Positions 26,203 through 34,105 of a DNA stretch of 64,000 nt are shown here, one piece after another; positions within the stretch are counted from its first letter, which is position 1; every line of letters begins with the position of its first letter. Source of the stretch: NORP240 sp038134485 (lineage in GTDB: Bacteria; Pseudomonadota; Gammaproteobacteria; Pseudomonadales; Pseudohongiellaceae); NCBI GenBank assembly GCA_038134485.1, contig JAYPVG010000017.1, forward strand, positions 1 through 64,000, given 5' to 3'. Both the position numbers and the translations under genes were made by a program. Under the pieces are notes generated by a model. That model was not told where the DNA came from, ran no database searches, and worked only from the letters and a program-made list of their open reading frames with translations.

Positions 26203-28902
26203 ATGGCCCGAGAAGAACAATCCGAAAGCGGCTTCGAGCATGAACTGCAGGAATGGCTTGAGGCTCTTTCCGACATATATCGCCATCATGGCGAACCGGG
26301 CGTCAATCAGATTCTGGACGGGCTGCGAAAATGGAGTTACGACCACAATGTTGCCCTGTCCCAGCATCAGCTCAATACACCCTATCTGAACTCGGTGCCA
26401 CTCTCAGAGCAACCTGCCTACCCTGGCAATGCCGAGCTTGAGAAACGCATCGAGAACATCAATCGCTGGAATGCCATGGCGATGGTGCTTCAGCAGCAGG
26501 ACAGAGGATCAGGCGTGGGAGGCCACATCGCCACTTACGGTTCGGCGGCCACTCTTATGGAAGTAGGCTTCAATCACTTCTTTCGCAACGAGGATGAAAC
26601 TTACGGTGGAGACCTTGTGATATTGCAACCGCATACTGCGCCAGGTGTCTACGCACGGGCCTACCTCGAAGGTCGGCTGGACGAGGATAAGCTGCGAAAC
26701 TATCGTCGGGAATTGGCACCCGGTGGCGGACTTCCGTCGTACCCGCACCCCCTCTCGTTACCGGATTTCTGGCAAGTTCCCAATGCATCGATGGGCCTTT
26801 CGGTACCTACGGCGATATACCAGGCCCGCTTTGCAAAATACCTCGAAAACAGGGGCCTGAAGCCTGCCCGGGGGGGTAAAGTCTGGTGTTTCATTGGCGA
26901 CGGCGAATGCGACGAGCCCGAAGTGCTCGGCACAATAAACATTGCCGCCCGAGAACGTCTGGATAATCTTATTCTGGTGGTCAATTGCAACCTGCAGCGT
27001 CTCGACGGACCGGTTCGCGGCAATGGCAAGATCATTCAGGAACTCGAGGCGTCTTTCCGCGGCGCCGACTGGAACGTCATCAAGGTCATCTGGGGCGGTG
27101 GTTGGGACAAGCTTCTCGCCATGGACGTTAAAGGCAGCTTGCGCCGTCGCATGGAAGAATGTGTAGACGGAGATTACCAACGCTATTCGGTGTTGCCGGG
27201 AAATCGACAGCGCGAACACTGGGTCGACGGAAATCCTGAACTCGAACAGATGATGAATTCCCTGAGTGACGAAGAAGTCAGGCGTATCAAGCGAGGCGGC
27301 CAGGACGTGGAAAAAATCTATGCAGGCTACCACCGCGCCTTGCAAAGCAACGGGCGACCTTCGGTACTGCTGATCAAAACCGTCAAAGGTGACGGCATGG
27401 GGCCTGCCGCAGAGGGAAAAAACACCGCCCACCAGAAGAAGGACCTGGGGCCGGAAGAACGATTGGAATGTGCCAAAAACTTTGGCATCCCTTTGGACGA
27501 GGAAGCAATTATCAGGGCGCAGTTTTACCGCCCCGTTGAGACCAGTCCCGAAATCTCCTATATCAAGTCTCGCCGAACCGCACTGGGCGGATTTGTTCCC
27601 GCTCGAACAATTGAATGCCCGGCCCTAAAGACACCCGATCTGCAGAAATTCGCGTCCATTACCGGCGGCTCAGGCTCAAAGGCGCAATCCACTACGATGG
27701 CTGCCGTCCGTCTATTATCTACCTTAATGAAAGATCAGAGTCTTGGAAAATATGTTGTACCTATCGTTCCAGACGAGGCCCGGACTTTCGGGCTCGATGC
27801 CTTATTCAAAATAGCGGGAATCTATTCCGCCGACGGACAAAAATACACGCCCGTGGACGCGGACAGCATTATGGCCTATCGCGAAGCCATCGATGGGCAG
27901 ATACTTCAGGAAGGCATCTGTGAAACCGGCGCAATCGCATCTTTCATGGCAGCAGGTACAGCTTATGCCATACACGGCCTGCCAATGATTCCGTTCTATT
28001 TCTTCTACTCAATCTTCGGCTTCCAGCGGGTCGGCGATATGCTGTGGAGCTGTGGCGACATGATGTGCAGAGGATTCCTGGTAGGCGGCACTGCCGGGAG
28101 AACAACCCTGAACGGTGAAGGCTTTCAGCACCAGGACGGGCATTCACCGGTGCTTGCCAGCACCTACCCTAACCTGAAAATCTATGATCCGGCATTCGGT
28201 TATGAGTTGACCGTAATTGTTCGTGAGGGCATCCGTCGCATGTACGAACAAAGAGAGAACATTTTCTATTATCTGACGGTCTACAACGAAGCCTACCCAA
28301 TGCCCGCGATCCCCACCGAAGACCTCGGTGAGAGGATACAGCAGCAGATCATCAAGGGTGCATACCTGTACCAGCATGTTTCAGCTGGCGGCAAGTCCAA
28401 TAAAAACTCGGCGACTGTCAACCTTCTGGGAAGCGGCTCTATCATGCAACAGGTTTTAGAAGCCGCAAACCTGCTTGTAAACTGGGGCTTCAACGTAAAG
28501 ATCTGGAGTGTAACGAGTTATCTGCAACTGGCTCGAGAAGCCCAGGCATGTGCGCGCTGGAATAGACTTCATCCCCTCGAACCCGAGCGGGCTTCCTATC
28601 TGGAATCGCTCTTCGAAGCCACCGACGAAGTTTTTGTGGCCGCCAGCGACTACATGAAATCGATTCCGGAATCCATCAGTCGATGGATGGGCGCCAATTA
28701 CACGGTTCTTGGCACCGATGGTTACGGTCTGTGTGAGTCCAGACAGGAACTGCGGGAATACTTTGAAATCAATGCCAAGCATATCGCTCACGCCGCCCTG
28801 GTCGGTCTCTATCGCAACAAGACGTTGACAAAATTACAATTTGAAAACTTTGCCGGAACATTAACTTTGAATGCCGACAAAGACGATCCTCTGGAAAGGT
28901 GA
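26203..28902 (+). CDS. aceE: Homodimeric pyruvate dehydrogenase-type E1 component (AceE family)
   Basis: An 899-residue thiamine-diphosphate enzyme that decarboxylates a 2-oxoacid and acylates a lipoyl E2. The ThDP motif begins GDGECDEPE at residue 232 and ends at NCNLQRLDGPV; GVGGHIATYGSAAT near the N-terminus is also family-typical. Length matches E. coli AceE (887). The start at 26203 removes an unlikely 22-residue leader. No aceF, lpd or lipoate gene follows: DUF4159 is convergent on the other strand. With the divergent Lrp regulator, this arrangement recalls Pseudomonas mdeR-mdeB, where an AceE-like E1 handles 2-oxobutyrate from methionine. Housekeeping AceE remains an alternative. Confidence 0.93.
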   Translation: MAREEQSESGFEHELQEWLEALSDIYRHHGEPGVNQILDGLRKWSYDHNVALSQHQLNTPYLNSVPLSEQPAYPGNAELEKRIENINRWNAMAMVLQQQDRGSGVGGHIATYGSAATLMEVGFNHFFRNEDETYGGDLVILQPHTAPGVYARAYLEGRLDEDKLRNYRRELAPGGGLPSYPHPLSLPDFWQVPNASMGLSVPTAIYQARFAKYLENRGLKPARGGKVWCFIGDGECDEPEVLGTINIAARERLDNLILVVNCNLQRLDGPVRGNGKIIQELEASFRGADWNVIKVIWGGGWDKLLAMDVKGSLRRRMEECVDGDYQRYSVLPGNRQREHWVDGNPELEQMMNSLSDEEVRRIKRGGQDVEKIYAGYHRALQSNGRPSVLLIKTVKGDGMGPAAEGKNTAHQKKDLGPEERLECAKNFGIPLDEEAIIRAQFYRPVETSPEISYIKSRRTALGGFVPARTIECPALKTPDLQKFASITGGSGSKAQSTTMAAVRLLSTLMKDQSLGKYVVPIVPDEARTFGLDALFKIAGIYSADGQKYTPVDADSIMAYREAIDGQILQEGICETGAIASFMAAGTAYAIHGLPMIPFYFFYSIFGFQRVGDMLWSCGDMMCRGFLVGGTAGRTTLNGEGFQHQDGHSPVLASTYPNLKIYDPAFGYELTVIVREGIRRMYEQRENIFYYLTVYNEAYPMPAIPTEDLGERIQQQIIKGAYLYQHVSAGGKSNKNSATVNLLGSGSIMQQVLEAANLLVNWGFNVKIWSVTSYLQLAREAQACARWNRLHPLEPERASYLESLFEATDEVFVAASDYMKSIPESISRWMGANYTVLGTDGYGLCESRQELREYFEINAKHIAHAALVGLYRNKTLTKLQFENFAGTLTLNADKDDPLER

Positions 28903-28998
28903 GCGATATTTTTCATTCAAGAGTTTGTGTAGCTAAACTCGCCACATTCAAATGCGCCGCCGCGTCAACAAACAGAGCGACCGCTGCAGCAGAGATTG

Positions 28999-29796
28999 CT
29001 AATGAGTCAACGAGTACATCAGGTAATTGATGCCTAACTGGTAAGCCGCATTGGCATAGCGAGTAGGGTAGGACGGGTGGTAGGTGTGCTCCCAACCGTC
29101 GCCCATATCCGAGTTCCAGTTGATAAGCACCATGACCCGTCCGTCATCATCAACGATAGCGTGATTAGTGGCGTAATCGATGTCCTGCTCACCATACTGG
29201 TCCGAACGCCCAAGAGCAGGGATCATCTGCGCGCCGTCAATGTCGTAATAAACATGGTAAATCTCATGATCGGGAGGTAGCTGTATTATCTCCCGATCAG
29301 GAAATACCTGGCCAAATGCGGCGATAAAGTTGTCCCATTGCTGGGTCCCCCAGAAATCATCGATCAGCAAGAAACCGCCGCGCAAGAGGTATTCTCGCAA
29401 GTTTTCAATCTCAGGAGGATTGAAATTAATGCCGCCCGCCTGACCCACTTCAAGCATGTACAGAAACGGATAATCAAAGATCTCGTTATCGTCAAGGCGC
29501 AGGACTATGGGATCGCTCATTACGCGAATATTGGTCAGTCTGGATACGCCGCGGAGAAAATTCATATCGGCATCGGGAAAATCTATGGCCCAGGTGCCCC
29601 CGCCGAAACCTCCAAACCCCCGAAAACCGCCTCCGTAGTAAGTATCAAACTGCACACGAACAAAATTAAATTCTCCTCCCTGGTCATAATCAGGTCGATA
29701 TGGATCTACCTGCAGTGGAACCTGGGCCAGAGACGGCCTGATTGCTAGCAGGCTCATTAGGGTAATAAGAGTTTTTGCTGTTCTAAGAAGTGTCAT
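28999..29796 (-). CDS. DUF4159 secreted protein
   Basis: A 265-residue exported protein with a signal peptide (residues 1-24, ending RPSLAQ). The mature part begins with a tyrosine-rich RPDYDQGGEFNFVRVQFDTYY, includes a glycine/phenylalanine-rich loop (about residues 54-67), and continues with FLRGVSRLTNI and REYLLRGGFLLIDDFWG, the hallmark block of DUF4159, which has a glutamine-amidotransferase-like fold. Such proteins occur beside MoxR ATPase/VWA clusters elsewhere, but none is here. No function is assigned. It converges on the E1 gene. Confidence 0.82.
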   Translation of the reverse strand: MTLLRTAKTLITLMSLLAIRPSLAQVPLQVDPYRPDYDQGGEFNFVRVQFDTYYGGGFRGFGGFGGGTWAIDFPDADMNFLRGVSRLTNIRVMSDPIVLRLDDNEIFDYPFLYMLEVGQAGGINFNPPEIENLREYLLRGGFLLIDDFWGTQQWDNFIAAFGQVFPDREIIQLPPDHEIYHVYYDIDGAQMIPALGRSDQYGEQDIDYATNHAIVDDDGRVMVLINWNSDMGDGWEHTYHPSYPTRYANAAYQLGINYLMYSLTH

Positions 29797-29863
29797 TGGA
29801 ATTCTGATATGAAATTACGGGTTGCAAGAGTTTAGCCCGGCCAAAGGGATTTTTTCCATCCAC

Positions 29864-30886
29864 TTACTGGTCCACCAGACCAGCACAATAATCTTCATTG
29901 CTGATGGCAGGAGTAAACCAGACATAATCAAATGGCTTGAGATTCGAATAGGCTTGCAGGTAATCCGCGGGATCGTCGCTCTCAGGGCTAACTTCGAGAA
30001 CTGCCAATGAAAGAATATCGTCGCGCTGCAAGTCCGGCGACAACGCTAACAGGTAATTCGGCACCCCAAGGTCGTGACGCACATGGTAATTACCTGCAAT
30101 CAGTAAATTTATGCGGTCCTGACCGGACTGTGCTGCGAGGCTGGAAGCCATGGCATGATCGCGCGCCTGCTGGACGCGCACCATCGCCGGAAACTGACTG
30201 GCCGGCAGCAAATTACAGTGGCTCTCATCAATTTCGATATTGAGTTGTTCCATCGCCGCTGCATCCATGACATTGGCGACTGAAGGCTCAAGCGGTTGCG
30301 CGTAAACTTCACGCATTTGATCCATACTAATGTTAGCCGATCGTATGGCGATATCAGCCGCCAGAACGTCGGCTATCAATGGTCCGTAGAATTCCCAGTC
30401 CCAGCCCTGGTCATCCCACTGCAGGAATTCTTTCAGCTGCGCCATGGAATCAAACTTATGATCACCGAGTCTATCCAATTGCTCGTCAAACCCGGAATCC
30501 ATCATCTCAAAGGACACTGTGCCCACCCGATCGCTTGCCAGCAGGAAACGCAGGATGTTTTGCTGAATTCGGTGATGGTCAGGATTGTCGTGCTTTTCTC
30601 CGAGCAGCACAAAACGACTTGCTTGCAGCGCAGCGGCAAATTCAGCGATTGGGACAAACCGGTTACTGTGCGAATGCCACAGCGACCCTACCAGATCATG
30701 ATCAGTATAGAGTCCCGACCTCCATTCATTTATCGAGACCGGTGATTCGAAAGGTGCATCAGGGGGCGACTGTGCACACGCCGACAGGATCGGCAAGATC
30801 ACAGTGATTGCCAGCAGCAGGCGTCGCGCATACGACCTGTCAGAAAAACTTGGTCCAATCAATCCAATCCACCCCGATCGACCCAA
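29864..30886 (-). CDS. ChaN-family lipoprotein
   Basis: A 340-residue predicted lipoprotein (lipobox LSAC, Cys38) of the ChaN / haem-binding uptake protein family. RFVLLGEKHDNPDHHRIQ is the family signature, and NLLIAGNYHVRHDLGVPNYL near the C-terminus carries the second conserved histidines. ChaN homologues bind haem or act in iron acquisition in the outer membrane. The gene begins inside the 3' end of the upstream cytochrome gene with a 28-base overlap, so they are probably co-transcribed. The first 20 residues before the hydrophobic core are unusually polar; a downstream non-ATG start is possible. Confidence 0.8.
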   Translation of the reverse strand: MGRSGWIGLIGPSFSDRSYARRLLLAITVILPILSACAQSPPDAPFESPVSINEWRSGLYTDHDLVGSLWHSHSNRFVPIAEFAAALQASRFVLLGEKHDNPDHHRIQQNILRFLLASDRVGTVSFEMMDSGFDEQLDRLGDHKFDSMAQLKEFLQWDDQGWDWEFYGPLIADVLAADIAIRSANISMDQMREVYAQPLEPSVANVMDAAAMEQLNIEIDESHCNLLPASQFPAMVRVQQARDHAMASSLAAQSGQDRINLLIAGNYHVRHDLGVPNYLLALSPDLQRDDILSLAVLEVSPESDDPADYLQAYSNLKPFDYVWFTPAISNEDYCAGLVDQ

Positions 30887-31335
30887 CTGAGATAAATTTC
30901 TTCGTCCCAGAAATCTTGAAAATAAGCAACAGCTGCCAGTTTTTCCTCATTGCTCAACAATTCGTCAAAGGCTGGCATTTGGCCACCATAGGGAACCCCG
31001 CCGGTTTCAATAGTTTGGACGAGCTGAAAGAGCGGGTGATGCCAGGCGTGAGCACTGCCGTTCAATGGGGGAGGCGGAAACGAACCATCCGGCAACCTTT
31101 GTCGCCAGTTCTCCACAAGGCCCTGCGCTCGATCACCATGGCAAACTGCGCAATTCTGCGCGAAAACTTCCTGCCCTGTGCTCACCTGGTCCTGCCTATA
31201 CCAGCGCGGCTCTGCGGTTAGAGATGCGGAAGACAAGTTTTGCCGTATGGCCTCTCTACCGCCCGATGCCTGTTCATCGCTGTCCTGACAGGCAACCAGC
31301 GTTATCAATACTATCGCTGTAATGATTCTCATCAT
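30859..31335 (-). CDS. Monohaem cytochrome c lipoprotein
   Basis: A 158-residue class I c-type cytochrome anchored by a lipid: lipobox TLVAC with Cys16. The haem motif CAVCH is at residues 62-66, and the likely axial methionine is in GGQMPAF about 55 residues later. A Pro-rich segment (LPDGSFPPPPLNG) between the two matches small environmental cytochromes of this kind. It is a periplasmic electron carrier of unknown partner. It overlaps the downstream ChaN-like gene by 28 bases and follows a histidine phosphatase gene on the same strand. Confidence 0.88.
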   Translation of the reverse strand: MMRIITAIVLITLVACQDSDEQASGGREAIRQNLSSASLTAEPRWYRQDQVSTGQEVFAQNCAVCHGDRAQGLVENWRQRLPDGSFPPPPLNGSAHAWHHPLFQLVQTIETGGVPYGGQMPAFDELLSNEEKLAAVAYFQDFWDEEIYLSWVDRGGLD

Positions 31336-31358
31336 GGGATTCCGTTGCCAGATCGACC

Positions 31359-31853
31359 TCAGGAACTACGCTTGGGATAATCGAAATCGATCAACTCGGC
31401 ATCGCCATAACCGACGTCCGACCAGTACTCTATCGGCAATCGCAGTTCCACAAGCCCGCTGGTGGGCACGTTATCAATTCCGGCTCCACACATATCATTG
31501 ACAAATTCGGTGATCGCAGGATTGTGGCCTACTAACATAGAAGAATCAAAATGCTCGTCAACCAGGCTGGCCGCTTTCAGAAACATCGAGGCTCCCGCAA
31601 AGTAAAGCTCCGGATTCGAAACGACATCATCCTCCGGATAACCAAGCTCTCTGGCAAAAAGTATTGCTGTAGTCTTTGCCCTGACCGCAGGGCTGCTAAT
31701 GATACATCCGACTTGCCGTCCCGCTTGCGCAAACCGCTGACCCATACTGCTGATGTCTTTCAATCCACGTTCCGATAGGGGGCGCTCAAAATCCCGCAGT
31801 TCGGGATGATCCCAGCTGGACTTGGCGTGACGGAGCAGGTAAAGCGTTTTCAT
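31359..31853 (-). CDS. SixA-like histidine phosphatase
   Basis: A 164-residue cytosolic phosphohistidine phosphatase of the histidine-phosphatase superfamily. The catalytic R8-H9 lies in LLRHAKSSWD, which is the RHA variant typical of SixA rather than the RHG of phosphoglycerate mutases. DFERPLSERG follows, and the second catalytic histidine is in LVGHNPAI. No regulatory domain is fused. It precedes the cytochrome c lipoprotein by 23 bases on the same strand. Its target protein is unknown; SixA dephosphorylates phosphotransferase-system or histidine-kinase domains in E. coli. Confidence 0.88.
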   Translation of the reverse strand: MKTLYLLRHAKSSWDHPELRDFERPLSERGLKDISSMGQRFAQAGRQVGCIISSPAVRAKTTAILFARELGYPEDDVVSNPELYFAGASMFLKAASLVDEHFDSSMLVGHNPAITEFVNDMCGAGIDNVPTSGLVELRLPIEYWSDVGYGDAELIDFDYPKRSS

Positions 31854-31896
31854 CTACTTTTGCAACCAGACCCAGGGTCGCGTCGGACTAATCCAT

Positions 31897-32364
31897 TCAA
31901 TTGCTTATCTCGTCGAGACGATCATTCAACATGCTCAGCACCCGATTAAGTTCACTGAAATACTGGCTCTCGGCAGCGATTGCGTTCATTTTTCTGGTCA
32001 GTTCTTCGAATTGGGTTCGCAATGAAGCCATCAGGGCATCGTGATCCATCAAGATGTCATTGCCGAATCGAGACTGATTCACATTATCTGCGCGCTTATC
32101 GATTACAAACTTGGGTTCACAGGCGTCACGATGAATATTGGAACCGGTTGGCATATATCGATGACAGATAATATCGAAATCATCGTCATCGTTCATGGCA
32201 TTGAACACCCGGTAAAACTCGGCCTGTACGATCTCAATCTGTTCCCTTAGCTGAGCGGGTGTAAGGTCTTCAATAACGATTTGATCCTGCTCCGCAGCCG
32301 TCGAAAACCCCGAAAAACACCCCAGCACGCTGCACAAGCTCGCCAGCATTGCCAGATTTTTCAT
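31897..32364 (-). CDS. Secreted helical hypothetical protein
   Basis: A 155-residue protein I do not recognise. A signal peptide (about residues 1-23, ending FSTAA) is followed by an acidic, mostly helical mature region with three short segments: EDLTPAQLREQIEIVQAEFY, a middle part with two cysteines (IICHRYMPTGSN and DACEPKF), and a C-terminal coiled-coil-like region. The two cysteines could form a disulfide in the periplasm. It lies 43 bases upstream of the SixA-like gene and is divergent from the tandem lipoproteins. Confidence 0.6.
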   Translation of the reverse strand: MKNLAMLASLCSVLGCFSGFSTAAEQDQIVIEDLTPAQLREQIEIVQAEFYRVFNAMNDDDDFDIICHRYMPTGSNIHRDACEPKFVIDKRADNVNQSRFGNDILMDHDALMASLRTQFEELTRKMNAIAAESQYFSELNRVLSMLNDRLDEISN

Positions 32365-32597
32365 GCCTTTAATCTCCAGAGTGAAAAGCTAGTATAACTC
32401 CCAAGACACTCAACTACTAAGCGATTGCGAGAAAATCGTCAAAGAATCCGCCAGCCACAGGATTCTGTGTGTTCACACGGCAAGAACCCGAGGCACTTGA
32501 ATCCTTCTGACAGTCCGAAATCTATCGACTAACTATGCTTTCAATTGACTAAAATTAGGACTACTATTCGTCAGCTTTTTCTGGCGGAGGCGCAGCA

Positions 32598-32879
32598 TTG
32601 AAAACAATAATTAGTGGATTGTTTGTTCTGGCCGGCATGACTCTCGCAGGCTGTGTGGACGTTCGGGACATGCCCAATTTCGAGCGTATGAGTCGGCAGG
32701 AACTGGCGGAATACAATAGCGGCAGGCCGATCTCGCAAATGATTGTCTGTGGCGAAGATGAACGATCCTTCAGCCGGGTCAGACGACGCCGCTGCATGAC
32801 CGTCGAACAAATGTACGGGTCAGCCGAACAAGCCCGACAACTTGATGTGCTTGGTACCGTGCCGGGTTACACCCAATAG
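32598..32879 (+). CDS. Small lipoprotein, tandem paralog 1
   Basis: A 93-residue predicted lipoprotein starting at TTG. The start is fixed by a strong GGAGG seven bases upstream (32586-32590). The lipobox is TLAGC (Cys19). The mature domain is about 75 residues: CVDVRDMPNFERMS, then ELAEYN, QMIVC, RSFSRVRRRRCMTVEQMYGS and QLDVLGTVPGY. Two mature cysteines besides the lipidated one (in QMIVC and RRRRC) could form a disulfide. A near-copy follows 16 bases later. I know no name for this family. Confidence 0.75.
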   Translation: MKTIISGLFVLAGMTLAGCVDVRDMPNFERMSRQELAEYNSGRPISQMIVCGEDERSFSRVRRRRCMTVEQMYGSAEQARQLDVLGTVPGYTQ

Positions 32880-32895
32880 TTAGCAAGGTAAACAG

Positions 32896-33177
32896 ATGAA
32901 ACAGCTTCTCTTTCTGCTGGCCTTTATCCTGGCCAGCTGCGTAGACACTCGGGGCATGCCCAATTTTGAACGCATGAGCGAGGCAGAACTGGCCGAATAC
33001 AATAGGGAAAGACCGCTCGCCCAGATGATCGTGTGTTCTGATGAGCAGCGGAGTTTCAGTCGCGTCAGGCGCCGTCATTGCATGACGGTTGAACAGATGT
33101 ACGGTTCGGCTGACCAGGCTTCGCAACTCGATGTGCTGCACACAGTACCGGGTTTTGACGCAAGCGGCGCATTCTGA
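32896..33177 (+). CDS. Small lipoprotein, tandem paralog 2
   Basis: A 93-residue paralog of the preceding lipoprotein. Its lipobox is ILASC (Cys16), and the mature part repeats MPNFERMS, ELAEYN, QMIVC, RSFSRVRRRHCMTVEQMYGS and QLDVLHTVPGF almost residue for residue. The signal peptides and the C-terminal tails differ much more than the core, which suggests selection on the core domain after duplication. An AAGG motif precedes the ATG. A membrane-associated role in the cell envelope is likely; function is unknown. Confidence 0.75.
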   Translation: MKQLLFLLAFILASCVDTRGMPNFERMSEAELAEYNRERPLAQMIVCSDEQRSFSRVRRRHCMTVEQMYGSADQASQLDVLHTVPGFDASGAF

Positions 33178-33219
33178 TCGCGGTCCGCCATAGCCCGCCT
33201 CAATAATCTTCTCGAGCCA

Positions 33220-33251
33220 CCGATACAAAAGGTTTGGAGCTTTTGTATCGG
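33220..33251 (+). promoter_or_regulatory. Perfect 12-bp hairpin overlapping the Shine-Dalgarno of the DUF481 gene
   Basis: CCGATACAAAAG (33220-33231) and CTTTTGTATCGG (33240-33251) are perfect reverse complements around the 8-base loop GTTTGGAG. The right arm ends on the first two G of GGAG (33250-33253), six bases before the ATG at 33260. No T tract follows, so it is not an ordinary terminator; it could limit ribosome access, stabilise the mRNA or bind a dimeric regulator as DNA. Confidence 0.6.
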
Positions 33252-33259
33252 AGTGTTTC

Positions 33260-33970
33260 ATGTTGGTCACAAAGCAACGCTATATCCTTGTTCTGCTTTG
33301 CACGATTTGTGCTCAATCGTTTGCGCAACAGGGGGGCGACATTGCCACCGAGGTCGAACTTGGTGCTACCTTCACGACTGGTAACACGGAAGAGCGAACC
33401 GTACGCTACGGTGTAACCATGGACTGGGTGCGCAATAGCTGGGATTACCAGTTCACTTCGGACGGGCTGCTGGGCTCGCGCCAGGGCGTAACAACAGCGC
33501 AGCGCTTCTACCATGTGATCAGAGGACGCCGCGATCTGGATGACAACAGTTACTTCTCGATCAGGGGCTCCTTTGAAGATGACCGCTTCAGCGGTTATGA
33601 CTATCAGGCTGACTTTACGGCCAGTTATGGTCGCAGTTGGCTGCAGAGCATCGATAACATGAACCTTGATACCGATATCGGTCCCGGATATCGAAACTCG
33701 GAGGGTAAGCTTTCCCTGAATGAACTGATCGTACGACTTGCAACAGAATTTGAATGGGAAATCTCCGATTCAGCTAATTTCTTTCAGGATCTCGCCATGG
33801 AGTTTGGTCAGGACTCGAACATTTATCGTTCGGAAACCGGTATAGAAACCGAAATCCAGGAAAATCTTGCCCTGCGTTTCTCTATCAACATCAAACATCA
33901 GACCGAGGTGCCGATTGGCAAGGAGAAGTCCGATACGCAGTCTGCCGTAACGCTGGTGTGGAATTTCTAA
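33260..33970 (+). CDS. DUF481 (YdiY-like) outer-membrane beta-barrel protein
   Basis: A 236-residue exported protein: signal peptide (about residues 1-22, ending SFAQQ) followed by alternating aromatic beta strands. DIATEVELGATFTTGNTEERTV is the DUF481 opening; RAWQ-type glycine/aromatic strands such as YFSIRGSFEDDRFSGYDYQ and the terminal VTLVWNF fit a small outer-membrane barrel ending in aromatic Phe. Homologues such as YdiY are salt- or stress-induced in some bacteria, function unknown. The 5' leader contains a perfect 12-bp hairpin that overlaps the Shine-Dalgarno. Confidence 0.85.
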   Translation: MLVTKQRYILVLLCTICAQSFAQQGGDIATEVELGATFTTGNTEERTVRYGVTMDWVRNSWDYQFTSDGLLGSRQGVTTAQRFYHVIRGRRDLDDNSYFSIRGSFEDDRFSGYDYQADFTASYGRSWLQSIDNMNLDTDIGPGYRNSEGKLSLNELIVRLATEFEWEISDSANFFQDLAMEFGQDSNIYRSETGIETEIQENLALRFSINIKHQTEVPIGKEKSDTQSAVTLVWNF

Positions 33971-34105
33971 GAGGGCTAAATTTCCTCAAGCGCCACACCG
34001 GGCCAGCAAAGGAGGATCCCTGCAAACCACTTCAGCTGGTATCCCCGCATGCCGCTATTACTGACGGCGACCAATAAAAAAACTGGTCTCAATAAGGATT
34101 CCGTC

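Noticed and set aside
26758..27432. 224-codon minus-strand frame inside the aceE-like gene
   Set aside because: Antisense to the conserved thiamine-binding region, no recognisable domain.
32464..32597. Possible small RNA between the divergent secreted-protein gene and the tandem lipoproteins
   Set aside because: No convincing promoter-terminator pair; kept as ordinary divergent promoter region.
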